Origin: Bacteroidales bacterium
GTDB taxonomy: Bacteria; Bacteroidota; Bacteroidia; Bacteroidales; UBA932
Length of the DNA: 64,000 nt
Assembly (NCBI GenBank): GCA_017617495.1
Contig: JAFZWD010000058.1
Coordinates: forward strand, 17,106-81,105
Reading direction: 5' to 3'
In this document: positions 8,822 to 17,314 of the stretch, one piece after another
Layout: every line of letters begins with the position of its first letter
Position numbering within the stretch: position 1 is the stretch's first letter
Made by a program: the position numbers and the translations under genes
Notes under the pieces: generated by a model
Seen by the model: only the letters and a program-made list of their open reading frames with translations
What the model was told of the DNA's origin: nothing
Databases searched by the model: none

Positions 8822-9636
8822 TGAGCTGTATTTCTTACATCCTGGCCCCAGAACAGGCGGTCCTTGAGGGCGTCGATGAAATTATCTCCGTCGAGGCAGG
8901 CCTTCTTGAGTTTGAAGGGAGCCCTGCGGATTTCCACTTCCACCCCTGCGGGGATGGTATAGTTGCGGTTATCCACCGTGAGCACCGCCTCGCCGCAGCG
9001 GGAACGGGCCTTGAGCCTTATCACGGAATCCGAAGGCGCCACCACGGGGCGGAGATTGAGGTTGTGCGGAGCCACCGGGGTGAGCAGAAGCACGCTTGCA
9101 GCGGGGAGGCAGATGGGCCCGCCTGCGCTGAGGCTGTAAGCCGTGCTGCCGATGCTGGTGGCCACCAGGAGGCCGTCGGCCCAGTAGACCGGCAGTTCCA
9201 CCCCGTCAATCGACACCTCGATTCCGAGGGTTTCGGCGTCGCTGCGGAAAAGGCTGGCCTCGTTGACCGCGTAGGGCCAGAAGTTCTTAACCTCGCAGCC
9301 GTTCACCTTCACTTCCAGCATCGTGCGCTCCTTGATCTTGTAATCCCCTGAGATTATATGCTCCGCCACCTCGTCGATGCGGTGCGAAGAAAGGAAGCCC
9401 AGGCGTCCGAGGTTCACCCCGAGAATGGGAATGCCCGCGTCGGCCACCCTGTGGGCCGCGCTCAGGAAGGTTCCGTCGCCGCCGAAACTCAGCAGCAGGT
9501 CGGTTGCTCCCTGCACGTCCGTGCGGTTTTTAATCTCGTAGATTTCCACGCCGGAGCCGCGCAGCGAAGCCAGCAGGGTTTCCACCCTTGCATCGCCCCT
9601 GAGGCTGTCTTTCTTTATGTAGTACGCCGCTTTCAT
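8818..9636 (-). CDS. nadK: NAD kinase
   Basis: 272 residues, cytoplasmic, phosphorylating NAD+ to NADP+. The diagnostic LLSFGGDGTFLSAA (GGDGT) and NLGRLGFLS motifs are present, and ATSIGSTAYSLSAGGP forms the nucleotide-binding loop. Normal length. It is the first gene of the nadK-to-SLC13 operon. A TATATTTG promoter element sits 12 nt before its start and diverges from the GH31 gene. Confidence 0.96.
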   Translation of the reverse strand: MKAAYYIKKDSLRGDARVETLLASLRGSGVEIYEIKNRTDVQGATDLLLSFGGDGTFLSAAHRVADAGIPILGVNLGRLGFLSSHRIDEVAEHIISGDYKIKERTMLEVKVNGCEVKNFWPYAVNEASLFRSDAETLGIEVSIDGVELPVYWADGLLVATSIGSTAYSLSAGGPICLPAASVLLLTPVAPHNLNLRPVVAPSDSVIRLKARSRCGEAVLTVDNRNYTIPAGVEVEIRRAPFKLKKACLDGDNFIDALKDRLFWGQDVRNTAQ

Positions 9637-9648
9637 TATTATAGCCTA

Positions 9649-9656
9649 CAAATATA
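9649..9656 (-). promoter_or_regulatory. Bacteroidota -7 promoter element of the nadK-uppS-bamA operon
   Basis: Minus-strand TATATTTG matches the TAnnTTTG consensus of the Bacteroidota primary sigma factor and ends 12 nt before the nadK ATG. No other good element lies in the short divergent gap. Confidence 0.6.
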
Positions 9657-9703
9657 GCACTTTATTCCGAATTATTTCAATTCCTACTTTCTTAAAAAAG
9701 TAG

Positions 9704-9711
9704 TACCTTTG
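9704..9711 (+). promoter_or_regulatory. Bacteroidota -7 promoter element of the GH31 gene
   Basis: TACCTTTG matches TAnnTTTG. Only 4 nt separate it from the ATG at 9716, so the transcript would begin at or just inside the start codon (leaderless). The next Met would destroy the signal peptide, so the ATG itself is likely correct. Confidence 0.6.
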
Positions 9712-9715
9712 TAGT

Positions 9716-11374
9716 ATGCGACTTCGTTTTCTTATATTGTTTGCCCTGATGCCGCTCGCACTCGGGGCCCAGAATGTTTTCACGACCGATATTGCACCCC
9801 TCGACGGCGAATGCTGGTGGGGAGCCCTGGTAAACAAGGGATACGCCCAGCCGTACACCGACTTCCACGCTTCCGACAACTATTACATCGACGACAAGGA
9901 AGTTCCCGCCCCGTCGGACAAGCCTTTCGACCTCTCCAATATGAGCTGCAAGAGCGTCTCCGCGCCCGTGCTCCTTTCCAACAGGGGCCGCTATGTCTGG
10001 GGGAACCATCCCTTCGCCTTCAGCTTCAAGGACGGCGCTCTCCATATAGAGTCGCAGTTCGAGAAGATCGAGGCGGTGGAGGCCGGCAAAACCCTTAAAG
10101 ATGCCTACAAGGCAGTCTGCGCCGCACATTTCCCCTTCGACGGCCGCGAGCCTGCGGAACTGATGTTCACCAAACCCCAGTTCAACAACTGGATAGAGAC
10201 GGTTGTGCTGGGCATCAACCAGGAAAACGCCGAGAAGTTCGTGGATGCCCTCCACGCAAGCGGATTCCCCTGCGGCGTGGTGATGATAGACGGCGGATGG
10301 CAGCGCTACCACGGTCGCCGCGACTTCAATCCGGAGACCTTCCCCGACGCAAAGCATCTCTTCGACAAAATAAGCGGCTACGGCTACAAGGGTGTGCTGT
10401 GGGTGGCATATTTCCTCTCGGCGGACAGCCGTCCGGAATATGTGAACTACAAGCCCGAGGCCCAGAACATACTGGTGCGCAGCAAGGACAATCCCAAGCA
10501 TGACGCCGCGCTCGTATGGTGGTGGAACGGCATCAGCGTCACAATGGACCTCACCGCTCCTGCCATCCGGCAGAAGTTCACCGACGAGCTCAGAGACTTT
10601 GCAAATCGCTTCGGTTTCGAGGGCTTCAAGTTCGACGGCGGCGACCCCGAATACTTCCGCGGCAACGCCCTCTTCAGCGAGCCCTGGATGACTCCCGCCG
10701 ACTTCGGCCACGCTTATGCCAAGGTAGGAGAGTCCTTCCCCTACAACGAGTACAGGGCCGCCTATAATCCCGGCGGACTTCCCATCGTCGTGCGCCACTA
10801 CGACGTCGGCCATACCTGGGAGAGTATGAGGGCAGTGATTCCCGACCTTCTGACCGCAGGCCTTCTTGGCTGTCCCTATGTCTTCGCGGATATGATCGGC
10901 GGCGGCCTTGGCGGCAGCTATGAAATCGGAGGTCCCAAATTCTCGCATAAGATGTTCATCCGTTCCTGCCAGATGCAGGCACTGATGCCGATGATGCAGT
11001 TCAGCGCCGCTCCCTGGCGCGTCCTCACTCCCGGGGAGTGCGAAATCTGCCGCAAATTCGCGGAGCTTCACGTAAGCTTCGGCCCCTACATAATGGAGCA
11101 GGTGCACCTCGCTTCCCGCACCGGCGAGCCCATCATGCGCAGTATGGAATACGAATACCCCGGCTGCGGCTACGAGCGTGTGGTCAGCCAGTTCATGCTG
11201 GGCCCGAAATACATAGTGGCGCCGGTCCTCAGCGAGGACGACTCGCAGACCGTTTACCTGCCCAAGGGCAAATGGCGCGACGACCTCGGCAAAACCTTCA
11301 AGGGGCCGAAGGTCCTGCACCTGCAGAACGTTCCTCTCGAACGTCTGCCATATTACGAAAAGATCGGAAAATAA
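9716..11374 (+). CDS. Secreted glycoside hydrolase family 31-like protein
   Basis: 552 residues with a signal peptide (RLRFLILFALMPLALGAQ), so periplasmic or outer-membrane associated. The catalytic barrel shows GVVMIDGGWQRY, GYKGVLWVAYFLSADS and EGFKFDGGDPEYF, the last matching the GH31 nucleophile segment (candidate D307). The segment VRHYDVGHTWESM holds a candidate acid/base D363. A C-terminal beta domain follows (FMLGPKYIVAPVL, the usual GH31 phrase). GH31 members cleave alpha-linked glucosides, xylosides, galactosides or sulfoquinovosides; the substrate cannot be read. The overall pattern resembles the short bacterial relatives of the myogenesis-regulating-glycosidase subgroup. It is convergent with a GH97 gene 12 nt away, with no transporter or regulator beside it. 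Confidence 0.85.
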   Translation: MRLRFLILFALMPLALGAQNVFTTDIAPLDGECWWGALVNKGYAQPYTDFHASDNYYIDDKEVPAPSDKPFDLSNMSCKSVSAPVLLSNRGRYVWGNHPFAFSFKDGALHIESQFEKIEAVEAGKTLKDAYKAVCAAHFPFDGREPAELMFTKPQFNNWIETVVLGINQENAEKFVDALHASGFPCGVVMIDGGWQRYHGRRDFNPETFPDAKHLFDKISGYGYKGVLWVAYFLSADSRPEYVNYKPEAQNILVRSKDNPKHDAALVWWWNGISVTMDLTAPAIRQKFTDELRDFANRFGFEGFKFDGGDPEYFRGNALFSEPWMTPADFGHAYAKVGESFPYNEYRAAYNPGGLPIVVRHYDVGHTWESMRAVIPDLLTAGLLGCPYVFADMIGGGLGGSYEIGGPKFSHKMFIRSCQMQALMPMMQFSAAPWRVLTPGECEICRKFAELHVSFGPYIMEQVHLASRTGEPIMRSMEYEYPGCGYERVVSQFMLGPKYIVAPVLSEDDSQTVYLPKGKWRDDLGKTFKGPKVLHLQNVPLERLPYYEKIGK

Positions 11375-11386
11375 ACAGACAAGTCT

Positions 11387-13381
11387 CTAACGTGTGAGTT
11401 TTGCAACCCAGCCGCCGCCGGAAACCAGGTGGGCGGACAGGGTGTCGGAGGACTTGACGGCGAGCTTTTCGACCGCATAGTCGGCGTGCACCTTTTCGGC
11501 ATTCACGCCATCCTTGAATATGGTCGCGTTCCAACTTCCTTCGGGCAGGAAACCGAGGCTGATTTCGATGTCACGGGCATCCCAGTTGGTGGTTGCGCCC
11601 ACATACCAGACCTCGCCGCTGCGCTTTGCAACCGCGACGCTTTCGCCCACTTTTCCCGAAAGAGGAACGACCTCGTCCCAGACCGTCGGCATGGCCGCCA
11701 TAAGCGCCGTGCATTCTTCGTTCTGAAGATAGAGCGAAGGGCTGTCGCAAAGCATTCCGAAGGGAGCGTCGAAGACCACGTATTCCGCAAGTTGATGGCA
11801 GCGCGAGCCCTGGCTCATAGGCTGGTCGTAGACGGGACGGTAGTCCTTCCTGCCACCGTTCAGCATAGCGCCCTGGGTGTAGTCCATAGGGCCGGCAAAC
11901 ATCCTTATATAAGGTATGGTAACATCGTATTCCGGCTGGCAGAGATCTTCTTTCCATTTCATCTGCTCGAGACCCGAAACGCCCTCGAAATTAAGCACGT
12001 TGGGGTAGGTGCGGGTAAGGCCGGCGGGCTTGAATGCGCCGTGGAAATCGAGGAAAAGATGATACTTCGCAGTAGTTTCGGCGGCGCGGCGGTAGAAGTC
12101 CACCATAGCCTGGTCGTCATAGTTCATAAAGTCCACCTTGAAGCCCTTTATACCCATCTGGGCATAGTGGCGGCAGACATTCTCCATATCCCTGTCGAAG
12201 GCATAATAGCCTGCCCACAGCACCAGGCCCACTCCCCTGTCGGCGGCGTATTTCGCAAGGTGCGGCAGATTGATTTCCGGCACCACCTGGAAGAGGTCGG
12301 AGGCGAGATGCACCGACCATCCTTCGTCCAGAATTACGTAGGGAATGCCGAACTTCGCGGCGAAATCTATATAATACTCATAGGTCCTGTCGTTTATTCC
12401 GGCCACGAAGTCAACCCCGAACAGGTTCCAGTCGTTCCACCAGTCCCAGGCCACCAGACCGGGCTTAACCCAACTCCAGTCCACGTCCGCCGCGGGTGTG
12501 GCGGTGTTGTAGACGAGGTCGCTCGCGAGAAGGTCCGCATCGTTGCGGGCAATGCCCACAAGCCTCCAGGGCATAGAGGCCTTGGCAGGCAGTTTGGCTA
12601 TATAATCCTTGCGGCTCTTGCGCAGAAGCATTATGTTGCTGTGGCCGCCCTGCTCCACCTTGTCGGGATACTCCGCAAAGACGCCCTTAAGCGACTTGCC
12701 GCCCTCGCCCTCCAGATACATTCCGGGATAGTTCAGCAGGTCCGATTCGGTGATGCAGAGCTTGGCGCAGCCGGCGTCCACCAGAATGGGCAGGAATGCC
12801 ATATGGCCCTTTTCCCACTCCGAAATCTTTGCCTTTGTGTAGATATTCTCGAAAGAGTTCCGGAACTGCACCTCGCGGCCGCTTTCGTTCTCCTTGTCGG
12901 GTTTCACATAGGGAATCCATGCCCTGTAATCGTCGGGAAAGTTGAATTCGGCCTTTTCCGAGCGGACTGTAATCTCTTTTGAAGATGTGGACACGAAACG
13001 CCATGCGGCGCCCTCGTCGTAGGCCCTGAGCTCGAGGTTGAAACCCTTGAAGCCCAGCACCAGCTGGTTGTAGTGGTTGCGCACCTTCGACTTCTTGTAA
13101 ATCCGGGCCGGCACTGTCTGGTCTACGCCCGAAGCCTTTTTCTTCTGGACCTTGGAGCCCTTGCCCCAGACGGTTCCGTCGGCAAGCGTGAGCGACAGTT
13201 CCGACGGTGCAAGCACCAGGTTTCCGTCCACATAAACGCTGTTGGTAATGGTTTTTCCGACTTCTGTGCGGATTTCGACCTTTCCGTCGGGAGAGAGCAG
13301 TTTGTAGGATGCTGCATTCAGTGAAATGGCGCCTGCAAAAAGCATCGGCGCGACAAAACAAAGTACGAATCTCGGTTTCAT
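11387..13381 (-). CDS. Glycoside hydrolase family 97, probable retaining alpha-galactosidase subgroup
   Basis: 664 residues from [20 protein letters not shown], a signal peptide; a much longer in-frame extension runs back through pdxJ and is rejected. The N-terminal beta domain ([18 protein letters not shown]), a TIM-barrel core ([54 protein letters not shown]) and a C-terminal beta domain follow the GH97 order. By position D417 (KVDFMN) and E472 (GLEQ) correspond to the nucleophile and acid/base recalled for the retaining BtGal97b (D415/E470), rather than the inverting SusB set. This subgroup choice is inference from motif spacing. The gene is divergent from pdxJ and convergent with the GH31 gene. 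Confidence 0.9.
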   Translation of the reverse strand: MKPRFVLCFVAPMLFAGAISLNAASYKLLSPDGKVEIRTEVGKTITNSVYVDGNLVLAPSELSLTLADGTVWGKGSKVQKKKASGVDQTVPARIYKKSKVRNHYNQLVLGFKGFNLELRAYDEGAAWRFVSTSSKEITVRSEKAEFNFPDDYRAWIPYVKPDKENESGREVQFRNSFENIYTKAKISEWEKGHMAFLPILVDAGCAKLCITESDLLNYPGMYLEGEGGKSLKGVFAEYPDKVEQGGHSNIMLLRKSRKDYIAKLPAKASMPWRLVGIARNDADLLASDLVYNTATPAADVDWSWVKPGLVAWDWWNDWNLFGVDFVAGINDRTYEYYIDFAAKFGIPYVILDEGWSVHLASDLFQVVPEINLPHLAKYAADRGVGLVLWAGYYAFDRDMENVCRHYAQMGIKGFKVDFMNYDDQAMVDFYRRAAETTAKYHLFLDFHGAFKPAGLTRTYPNVLNFEGVSGLEQMKWKEDLCQPEYDVTIPYIRMFAGPMDYTQGAMLNGGRKDYRPVYDQPMSQGSRCHQLAEYVVFDAPFGMLCDSPSLYLQNEECTALMAAMPTVWDEVVPLSGKVGESVAVAKRSGEVWYVGATTNWDARDIEISLGFLPEGSWNATIFKDGVNAEKVHADYAVEKLAVKSSDTLSAHLVSGGGWVAKLTR

Positions 13382-13405
13382 ATCGCAAGATACGCATTTT
13401 CTTCT

Positions 13406-13413
13406 TATTTTTG
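13406..13413 (+). promoter_or_regulatory. Bacteroidota -7 promoter element of pdxJ
   Basis: TATTTTTG (TAnnTTTG) lies 7 nt before the pdxJ ATG in a 39-nt divergent gap. The spacing predicts a leaderless or nearly leaderless mRNA. Confidence 0.55.
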
Positions 13414-13420
13414 CACGGAT

Positions 13421-14134
13421 ATGACTAAACTCAGCGTCAATATCAACAAGATTGCCACCCTTCGCAACGCCCGCGGAGGCAATCTCCCCGACGTCACCAG
13501 GGCTGCGCTCGACTGCGAGCGCTTCGGGGCGCAGGGCATCACCGTGCATCCCCGGCCGGACGAAAGGCACATCCGCTACTCGGACGTACGCACCATACGC
13601 CCGCTCGTAAGTACCGAATTCAATATAGAGGGCAACCCTATCGAATCCTTCCGGGACCTGGTTCTGGAAGTGGTTCCCGACCAGGTCACCCTGGTGCCGG
13701 ACGCCCACGACGCCATCACCTCCAACGCCGGCTGGGACGTGCTCCGCAACCGCGAGTTCCTCACACAGATGTGCAGCCTCTTCCACACAAAGGGAATAAG
13801 GGTTTCCATCTTCATAGATCCCCTTCCGGAGATGGCCGTCGCCGCTAAAGAATGCGGCGCCGACCGCGTCGAGCTTTACACCGAGGCTTACAGCGCACAG
13901 TATGCCGCCGGACCCGAAAAGGCCATCGCCCCCTATCTCCAGACCGCCCACGCCGCGAGGCAGGCGGGCCTCGGGCTCAACGCCGGGCACGACCTCAACC
14001 TGGAGAACCTCGCTTATTTCGTGAAGACCATCCCCTGGACCGACGAAGTGTCCATCGGGCACGCAATTATCTGCGACGCGCTTTATATGGGGCTGGAAAA
14101 GACCATCGCGGCCTACAGGGCATGCCTGGTGTAG
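13421..14134 (+). CDS. pdxJ: Pyridoxine 5'-phosphate synthase
   Basis: 237 residues. It catalyses the last ring-closing step of the DXP-dependent vitamin B6 pathway, condensing 3-amino-1-hydroxyacetone phosphate with deoxyxylulose phosphate. The signature blocks [40 protein letters not shown] and [13 protein letters not shown] are intact, as is normal TIM-barrel length. It is preceded by its own -7 box and followed after 66 nt by an OmpH-like gene with a separate promoter. In many Bacteroidales pdxJ sits close to nadK; here the two are separated by the GH31-GH97 pair. Confidence 0.97.
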   Translation: MTKLSVNINKIATLRNARGGNLPDVTRAALDCERFGAQGITVHPRPDERHIRYSDVRTIRPLVSTEFNIEGNPIESFRDLVLEVVPDQVTLVPDAHDAITSNAGWDVLRNREFLTQMCSLFHTKGIRVSIFIDPLPEMAVAAKECGADRVELYTEAYSAQYAAGPEKAIAPYLQTAHAARQAGLGLNAGHDLNLENLAYFVKTIPWTDEVSIGHAIICDALYMGLEKTIAAYRACLV

Positions 14135-14144
14135 GGGCATCATT

Positions 14145-14174
14145 TTTGCTGAACCGCTTTTTTTATTATTTTTG
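14145..14174 (+). promoter_or_regulatory. Promoter (-33 TTTG and -7 TATTTTTG) of the OmpH-like lipoprotein gene
   Basis: TTTG at 14145-14148 and TATTTTTG at 14167-14174 are separated by 18 nt, close to the Bacteroidota consensus spacing. The start codon at 14201 leaves a leader of about 20 nt, longer than for most promoters here. Confidence 0.6.
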
Positions 14175-14200
14175 CAGATTGTAACAACGAAAAAACGAAT

Positions 14201-14815
14201 ATGAAACGTATCGCTTTATTGCTCAGCATTGCCGCCCTCGGCGTGCTCGCCATTTCCTGCAAGGCAGGGAACAAAGCCGAAGAAGGCGCAAACGCCGAAG
14301 CTTCCGAAGTTAAAGCCGGCCCCGAGAAGGGTTCCATCGTATATTTCAACCTCGACCGCGTACTCGAGGAATATGATATGGCAAACGACCTGCGCTCCGT
14401 GGTGGAGACCAAGGTAAACAGCCTCTCGCAGGAAGTAAACCGCCGCGGCACCAAGCTCGAGAAGGACATCAAGGCCTTCCAGGACAAGGTAGACAAGGGT
14501 CTTCTCACCCGTTCCACCGCCGAAGCCCAGAGCGCTACCCTCCAGAAGAAGCAGCAGGACTTCCAGCAGTATGCCGCACAGAAGCAGCAGGAAGCAGCCG
14601 AGGAGCAGCAGGTTATGATGAACAACATAGCCGACGCCATCGCCAGCTACCTCAAGGAATTCAATGCGGAGCATCAGTACGCCCTCATCCTCACCACCCA
14701 GGGAGGCATCCTTCCCGCTCCCGTGGCAGCCGGTGACCCCGAACTCGACATCACCGACCTTCTTCTCGAAGGCCTCAACGCCAAATACGTAAAAGAGAAG
14801 AACGCCTCCAAATGA
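14201..14815 (+). CDS. OmpH/Skp-like lipoprotein
   Basis: 204 residues. The signal peptide ends in a lipobox (GVLAISC, Cys at about residue 20), so it is a lipoprotein rather than a free periplasmic chaperone. After a short acidic linker comes the OmpH-type start GSIVYFNLDRVLEEY, then a long charged helical hairpin region rich in Lys, Glu and Gln (about residues 60-145), and a C-terminal ALILTTQGGILPA. It resembles Skp-family chaperones but is membrane-tethered. It overlaps the GT2 gene by 4 nt, so the two are translationally coupled. A specific client is not evident. Confidence 0.85.
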   Translation: MKRIALLLSIAALGVLAISCKAGNKAEEGANAEASEVKAGPEKGSIVYFNLDRVLEEYDMANDLRSVVETKVNSLSQEVNRRGTKLEKDIKAFQDKVDKGLLTRSTAEAQSATLQKKQQDFQQYAAQKQQEAAEEQQVMMNNIADAIASYLKEFNAEHQYALILTTQGGILPAPVAAGDPELDITDLLLEGLNAKYVKEKNASK

Positions 14816-15804
14816 GGTACTCCGTAATCGTTCCGGTATTCAACCGGCCGGACGAAGTCGACGAGCTGCTCACCAGCCTCGAGGCCTGTCCGGAAAATGA
14901 TTTCGAAGTTCTCATAGTCGAGGACGGCTCCACGCTCCCCTGCAGGGACGTAGCCGAACGCCACAGCGGCAAACTCGACATCAAATATCTGGAAAAAGAA
15001 AACTCGGGACCCGGGCAGAGCCGAAACTACGGCGCAGCCCGGGCTTCCGGTGATTATCTGCTCATACTCGACTCGGACGTCACTGTTCCGGCGGACTGGT
15101 TCGCCGCTGTTTCGACCGAACTCGACGCCGCGCCCTGCGACGCTTTCGGCGGACCCGACCGCAGCCATCCTTCCTTTACCCCGGTGCAAAAGGCCATCAG
15201 CTACAGCATGACCTCGTTCTTTACCACCGGAGGCATCCGCGGAGGCAAGGCCAAACTCGATAAATTCTACCCCCGGAGTTACAATATGGGCATCAGGCGC
15301 GAGGTTTTCGAAGCCCTCGGCGGCTTCAGCGGGATGCGCTTCGGCGAGGACATCGACCTCAGCATCCGCATCTTCGAGGCGGGTTACAGCTGCCGGCTCT
15401 TTCCCGATGCCTGGGTTTGGCACAAGCGCCGCACGGACTTCCGCAAGTTCTTCCGCCAGGTTTTCAACAGCGGCATCGCCCGCATCAACCTGCACAAGCG
15501 CCACCCCGGCTCGCTCAAGGCAGTGCATCTGCTGCCGGCGGCCTTCACCCTGGGCTGCGCCCTCCTGATTCTCGGATCGCCCATCTGCCCCTGGGCTCCC
15601 GGCCTCATAGCGATTTATGCGCTTCTGGTGCTGCTCGACTCCACTCTGAAGCATCGCGGGAACCTGTATATCGGGCTGCTTTCGGTGGCCGCGGCATTCG
15701 TGCAGCTGACCGGTTACGGCAGCGGATTCCTGTGGGCCTGGTGGAGACGGTGCGTGCTGGGGGAAGGTGAATTCGAGGCCTTCCGGAAGAATTTCTACAA
15801 ATAA
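14812..15804 (+). CDS. Glycosyltransferase family 2
   Basis: 330 residues. The N-terminal GT-A domain begins YSVIVPVFNRPDEVDELL, with an acidic metal/nucleotide site ILDSDVTVPADW and an RFGEDIDLSIRI motif typical of GT2 enzymes. The C-terminal part is hydrophobic (around residues 240-310), suggesting two or three membrane helices that hold it at the inner membrane. It transfers a sugar from a nucleotide donor to an unknown acceptor, probably a lipid-linked or surface glycan. No other glycan genes flank it. It ends 22 nt before the next ATG, with a -7 box in that gap. Confidence 0.88.
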   Translation: MRYSVIVPVFNRPDEVDELLTSLEACPENDFEVLIVEDGSTLPCRDVAERHSGKLDIKYLEKENSGPGQSRNYGAARASGDYLLILDSDVTVPADWFAAVSTELDAAPCDAFGGPDRSHPSFTPVQKAISYSMTSFFTTGGIRGGKAKLDKFYPRSYNMGIRREVFEALGGFSGMRFGEDIDLSIRIFEAGYSCRLFPDAWVWHKRRTDFRKFFRQVFNSGIARINLHKRHPGSLKAVHLLPAAFTLGCALLILGSPICPWAPGLIAIYALLVLLDSTLKHRGNLYIGLLSVAAAFVQLTGYGSGFLWAWWRRCVLGEGEFEAFRKNFYK

Positions 15805-15809
15805 ATTTG

Positions 15810-15817
15810 TATCTTTG
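15810..15817 (+). promoter_or_regulatory. Bacteroidota -7 promoter element of the PBP1-LysM gene
   Basis: TATCTTTG is a strong TAnnTTTG match immediately after the GT2 stop codon and 9 nt before the ATG at 15827. It supports that downstream start over a longer in-frame one inside the GT2 gene. Confidence 0.6.
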
Positions 15818-15826
15818 GGATTGCAT

Positions 15827-17308
15827 ATGAAACGGCTCCTGTCCATACTGTTTCTGGCGGCTACCCTCTTTACGGCGGCCGCTCAGGACTACGTGGTGCC
15901 CGAAATAAAGGTATCGCAGGACAAGGTGCGCGTGAACGGCGAGGCATTCTACGCCCATGTGGTCCAGGAAAAGCAGACGCTGTTTTCGATTGCCCGCGCC
16001 TACAGCGTGAGCGTGCAGGATATCTACGACGCCAACAAGAACCTCAACCTCGAAAGCGAGGGGCTCAAGACCGGGCAGGTACTCCTGATTCCCGTCGAGA
16101 AGAAGCCGGCGGCTCCCGCAAAACTCGAAGGCGAGGTAACCGGTGACGCCAGGGCGCTGTTCCCGGGGATTGCCGGTCAAGCCGGCAATGACGGAAAGGG
16201 CGGGAAGGCCGGCGACGACACTGCCGTCATGCCCGGCGGCGACCGGGCATCTGACGACTTCGTCCTCGAGATTCCCGAAACCGTCCATATCGCCCTCATA
16301 CTCCCCTTCTCGGCCGGAGGAAGGGCGCGCGAAAACTGCCTCGACTTTTACTGCGGAGCGCTGCTGGCCGCCAAAAAATACGGCGAGGCCGGCAAGCCGC
16401 TGGTAATCACGGCGCTGGACTGCAAGGATCCCGGCACCAACCTTTCGCCCAGGGCGCTGTCCGAATTCGACGTCATAATAGGCCCCAGCGACACTGCAGA
16501 TACAAGGAGAATCCTGAAGCATCTTCCGCACGACAAATATCTGGTTTCGCCGCTCGAGCCCCGGAACGCCGTCTTCGCGAAGGACTGGCGCCTTGTGCAG
16601 GCACCTTCGCCGGTGAGCGTGCAGAACGAGGAGGCGGCAAGATGGGCGGCATCCGAAATGGCCCCAGGCGACAGCCTCGTGCTCATCCGCGAGAAGGACA
16701 AGCCCCTCACTCCCGCCAATGCAGCGCTGGTAAAGGCGCTCAGGGCCAGCGGCGTCAGGTATCATACCATTTCCTACGCGCTGCTGGAAGGACTGGAAAT
16801 CCAGACCGCATTCATGGCTCACGCCGCGGCCGAAGGCAGGACAACCCGCTACCTGATTGCATCCGAGGACGAGTCGTTCATCAACGACGCCGTGCGCAAT
16901 GTGAACCTGATGCTCTACAAGCATTACGATGTCGCGCTTTACGCACCTTCCCGCGTTTCGCGTTTCTCGACCATCGAACCGGAAAACCTGCACAACGTTA
17001 ACACGCATCTCTGCGCCACTTACTTTACGGATTATACCAACGACGAGTGCAAGAAAGTGGTGCTTGCCTACAGGGCACTCTTCAATTCGGAGCCCGGCCA
17101 GTTCGCGCTGCACGGATACGACGTTGTGAATTATTTCGCAGGAATCTGCAGCACCTATGGCAAACAGTGGGCTAAAAAGCTCTGCGACTATCCCGCCAGG
17201 GGGCTTCAGACAAGTTTTCGCTTCGCTCCCTTCGACGGGGCGGGACAGGTAAACACATCGGTAATCCGGGTGGTCTACACGCCGGACTTCAAACTGGTAA
17301 TAAAGTAA
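15827..17308 (+). CDS. PBP1-like and LysM domain periplasmic protein
   Basis: 493 residues. The signal peptide is KRLLSILFLAATLFTAAAQ. One LysM module follows (HVVQEKQTLFSIARAYSVSV then YDANKNLNLESEGLKTGQ), which binds peptidoglycan. After a linker of about 60 residues comes a type I periplasmic-binding-protein-like fold (VHIALILPFSAGG, DVIIGPSDTADTRRI, HGYDVVNYFAGI). This two-domain protein is a recurring Bacteroidota type of unknown function; a cell-wall-anchored binding role is inferred. The linker is odd: it is built largely from two short palindromic DNA repeats (16165-16194 and 16225-16253), read through in frame as IAGQAGND and MPGGDRAS. Confidence 0.85.
   Translation: MKRLLSILFLAATLFTAAAQDYVVPEIKVSQDKVRVNGEAFYAHVVQEKQTLFSIARAYSVSVQDIYDANKNLNLESEGLKTGQVLLIPVEKKPAAPAKLEGEVTGDARALFPGIAGQAGNDGKGGKAGDDTAVMPGGDRASDDFVLEIPETVHIALILPFSAGGRARENCLDFYCGALLAAKKYGEAGKPLVITALDCKDPGTNLSPRALSEFDVIIGPSDTADTRRILKHLPHDKYLVSPLEPRNAVFAKDWRLVQAPSPVSVQNEEAARWAASEMAPGDSLVLIREKDKPLTPANAALVKALRASGVRYHTISYALLEGLEIQTAFMAHAAAEGRTTRYLIASEDESFINDAVRNVNLMLYKHYDVALYAPSRVSRFSTIEPENLHNVNTHLCATYFTDYTNDECKKVVLAYRALFNSEPGQFALHGYDVVNYFAGICSTYGKQWAKKLCDYPARGLQTSFRFAPFDGAGQVNTSVIRVVYTPDFKLVIK
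16165..16194. repeat. GTCATTGCCGG-type palindrome inside a coding region
   Basis: GGATTGCCGG TCAA GCCGGCAATGAC is a near-perfect inverted repeat, with arms ATTGCCGG/CCGGCAAT. It belongs to the same family as the copies at 27077 and 59665 and is translated as part of the LysM protein's interdomain linker. Confidence 0.75.
16225..16253. repeat. GTCATGCCCGG-type palindrome inside a coding region
   Basis: CGTCATGCCCGG ... CCGGGCATC is an inverted repeat with arms ATGCCCGG/CCGGGCAT. It is a related but distinct type, lying 30 nt after the previous one in the same linker. Confidence 0.7.
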
Positions 17309-17314
17309 TTCCGA

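Noticed and set aside
9716-13381. Polysaccharide utilisation locus
   Set aside because: Two glycosidases are present but no susC, susD, hybrid two-component system or ECF sigma/anti-sigma pair lies nearby.
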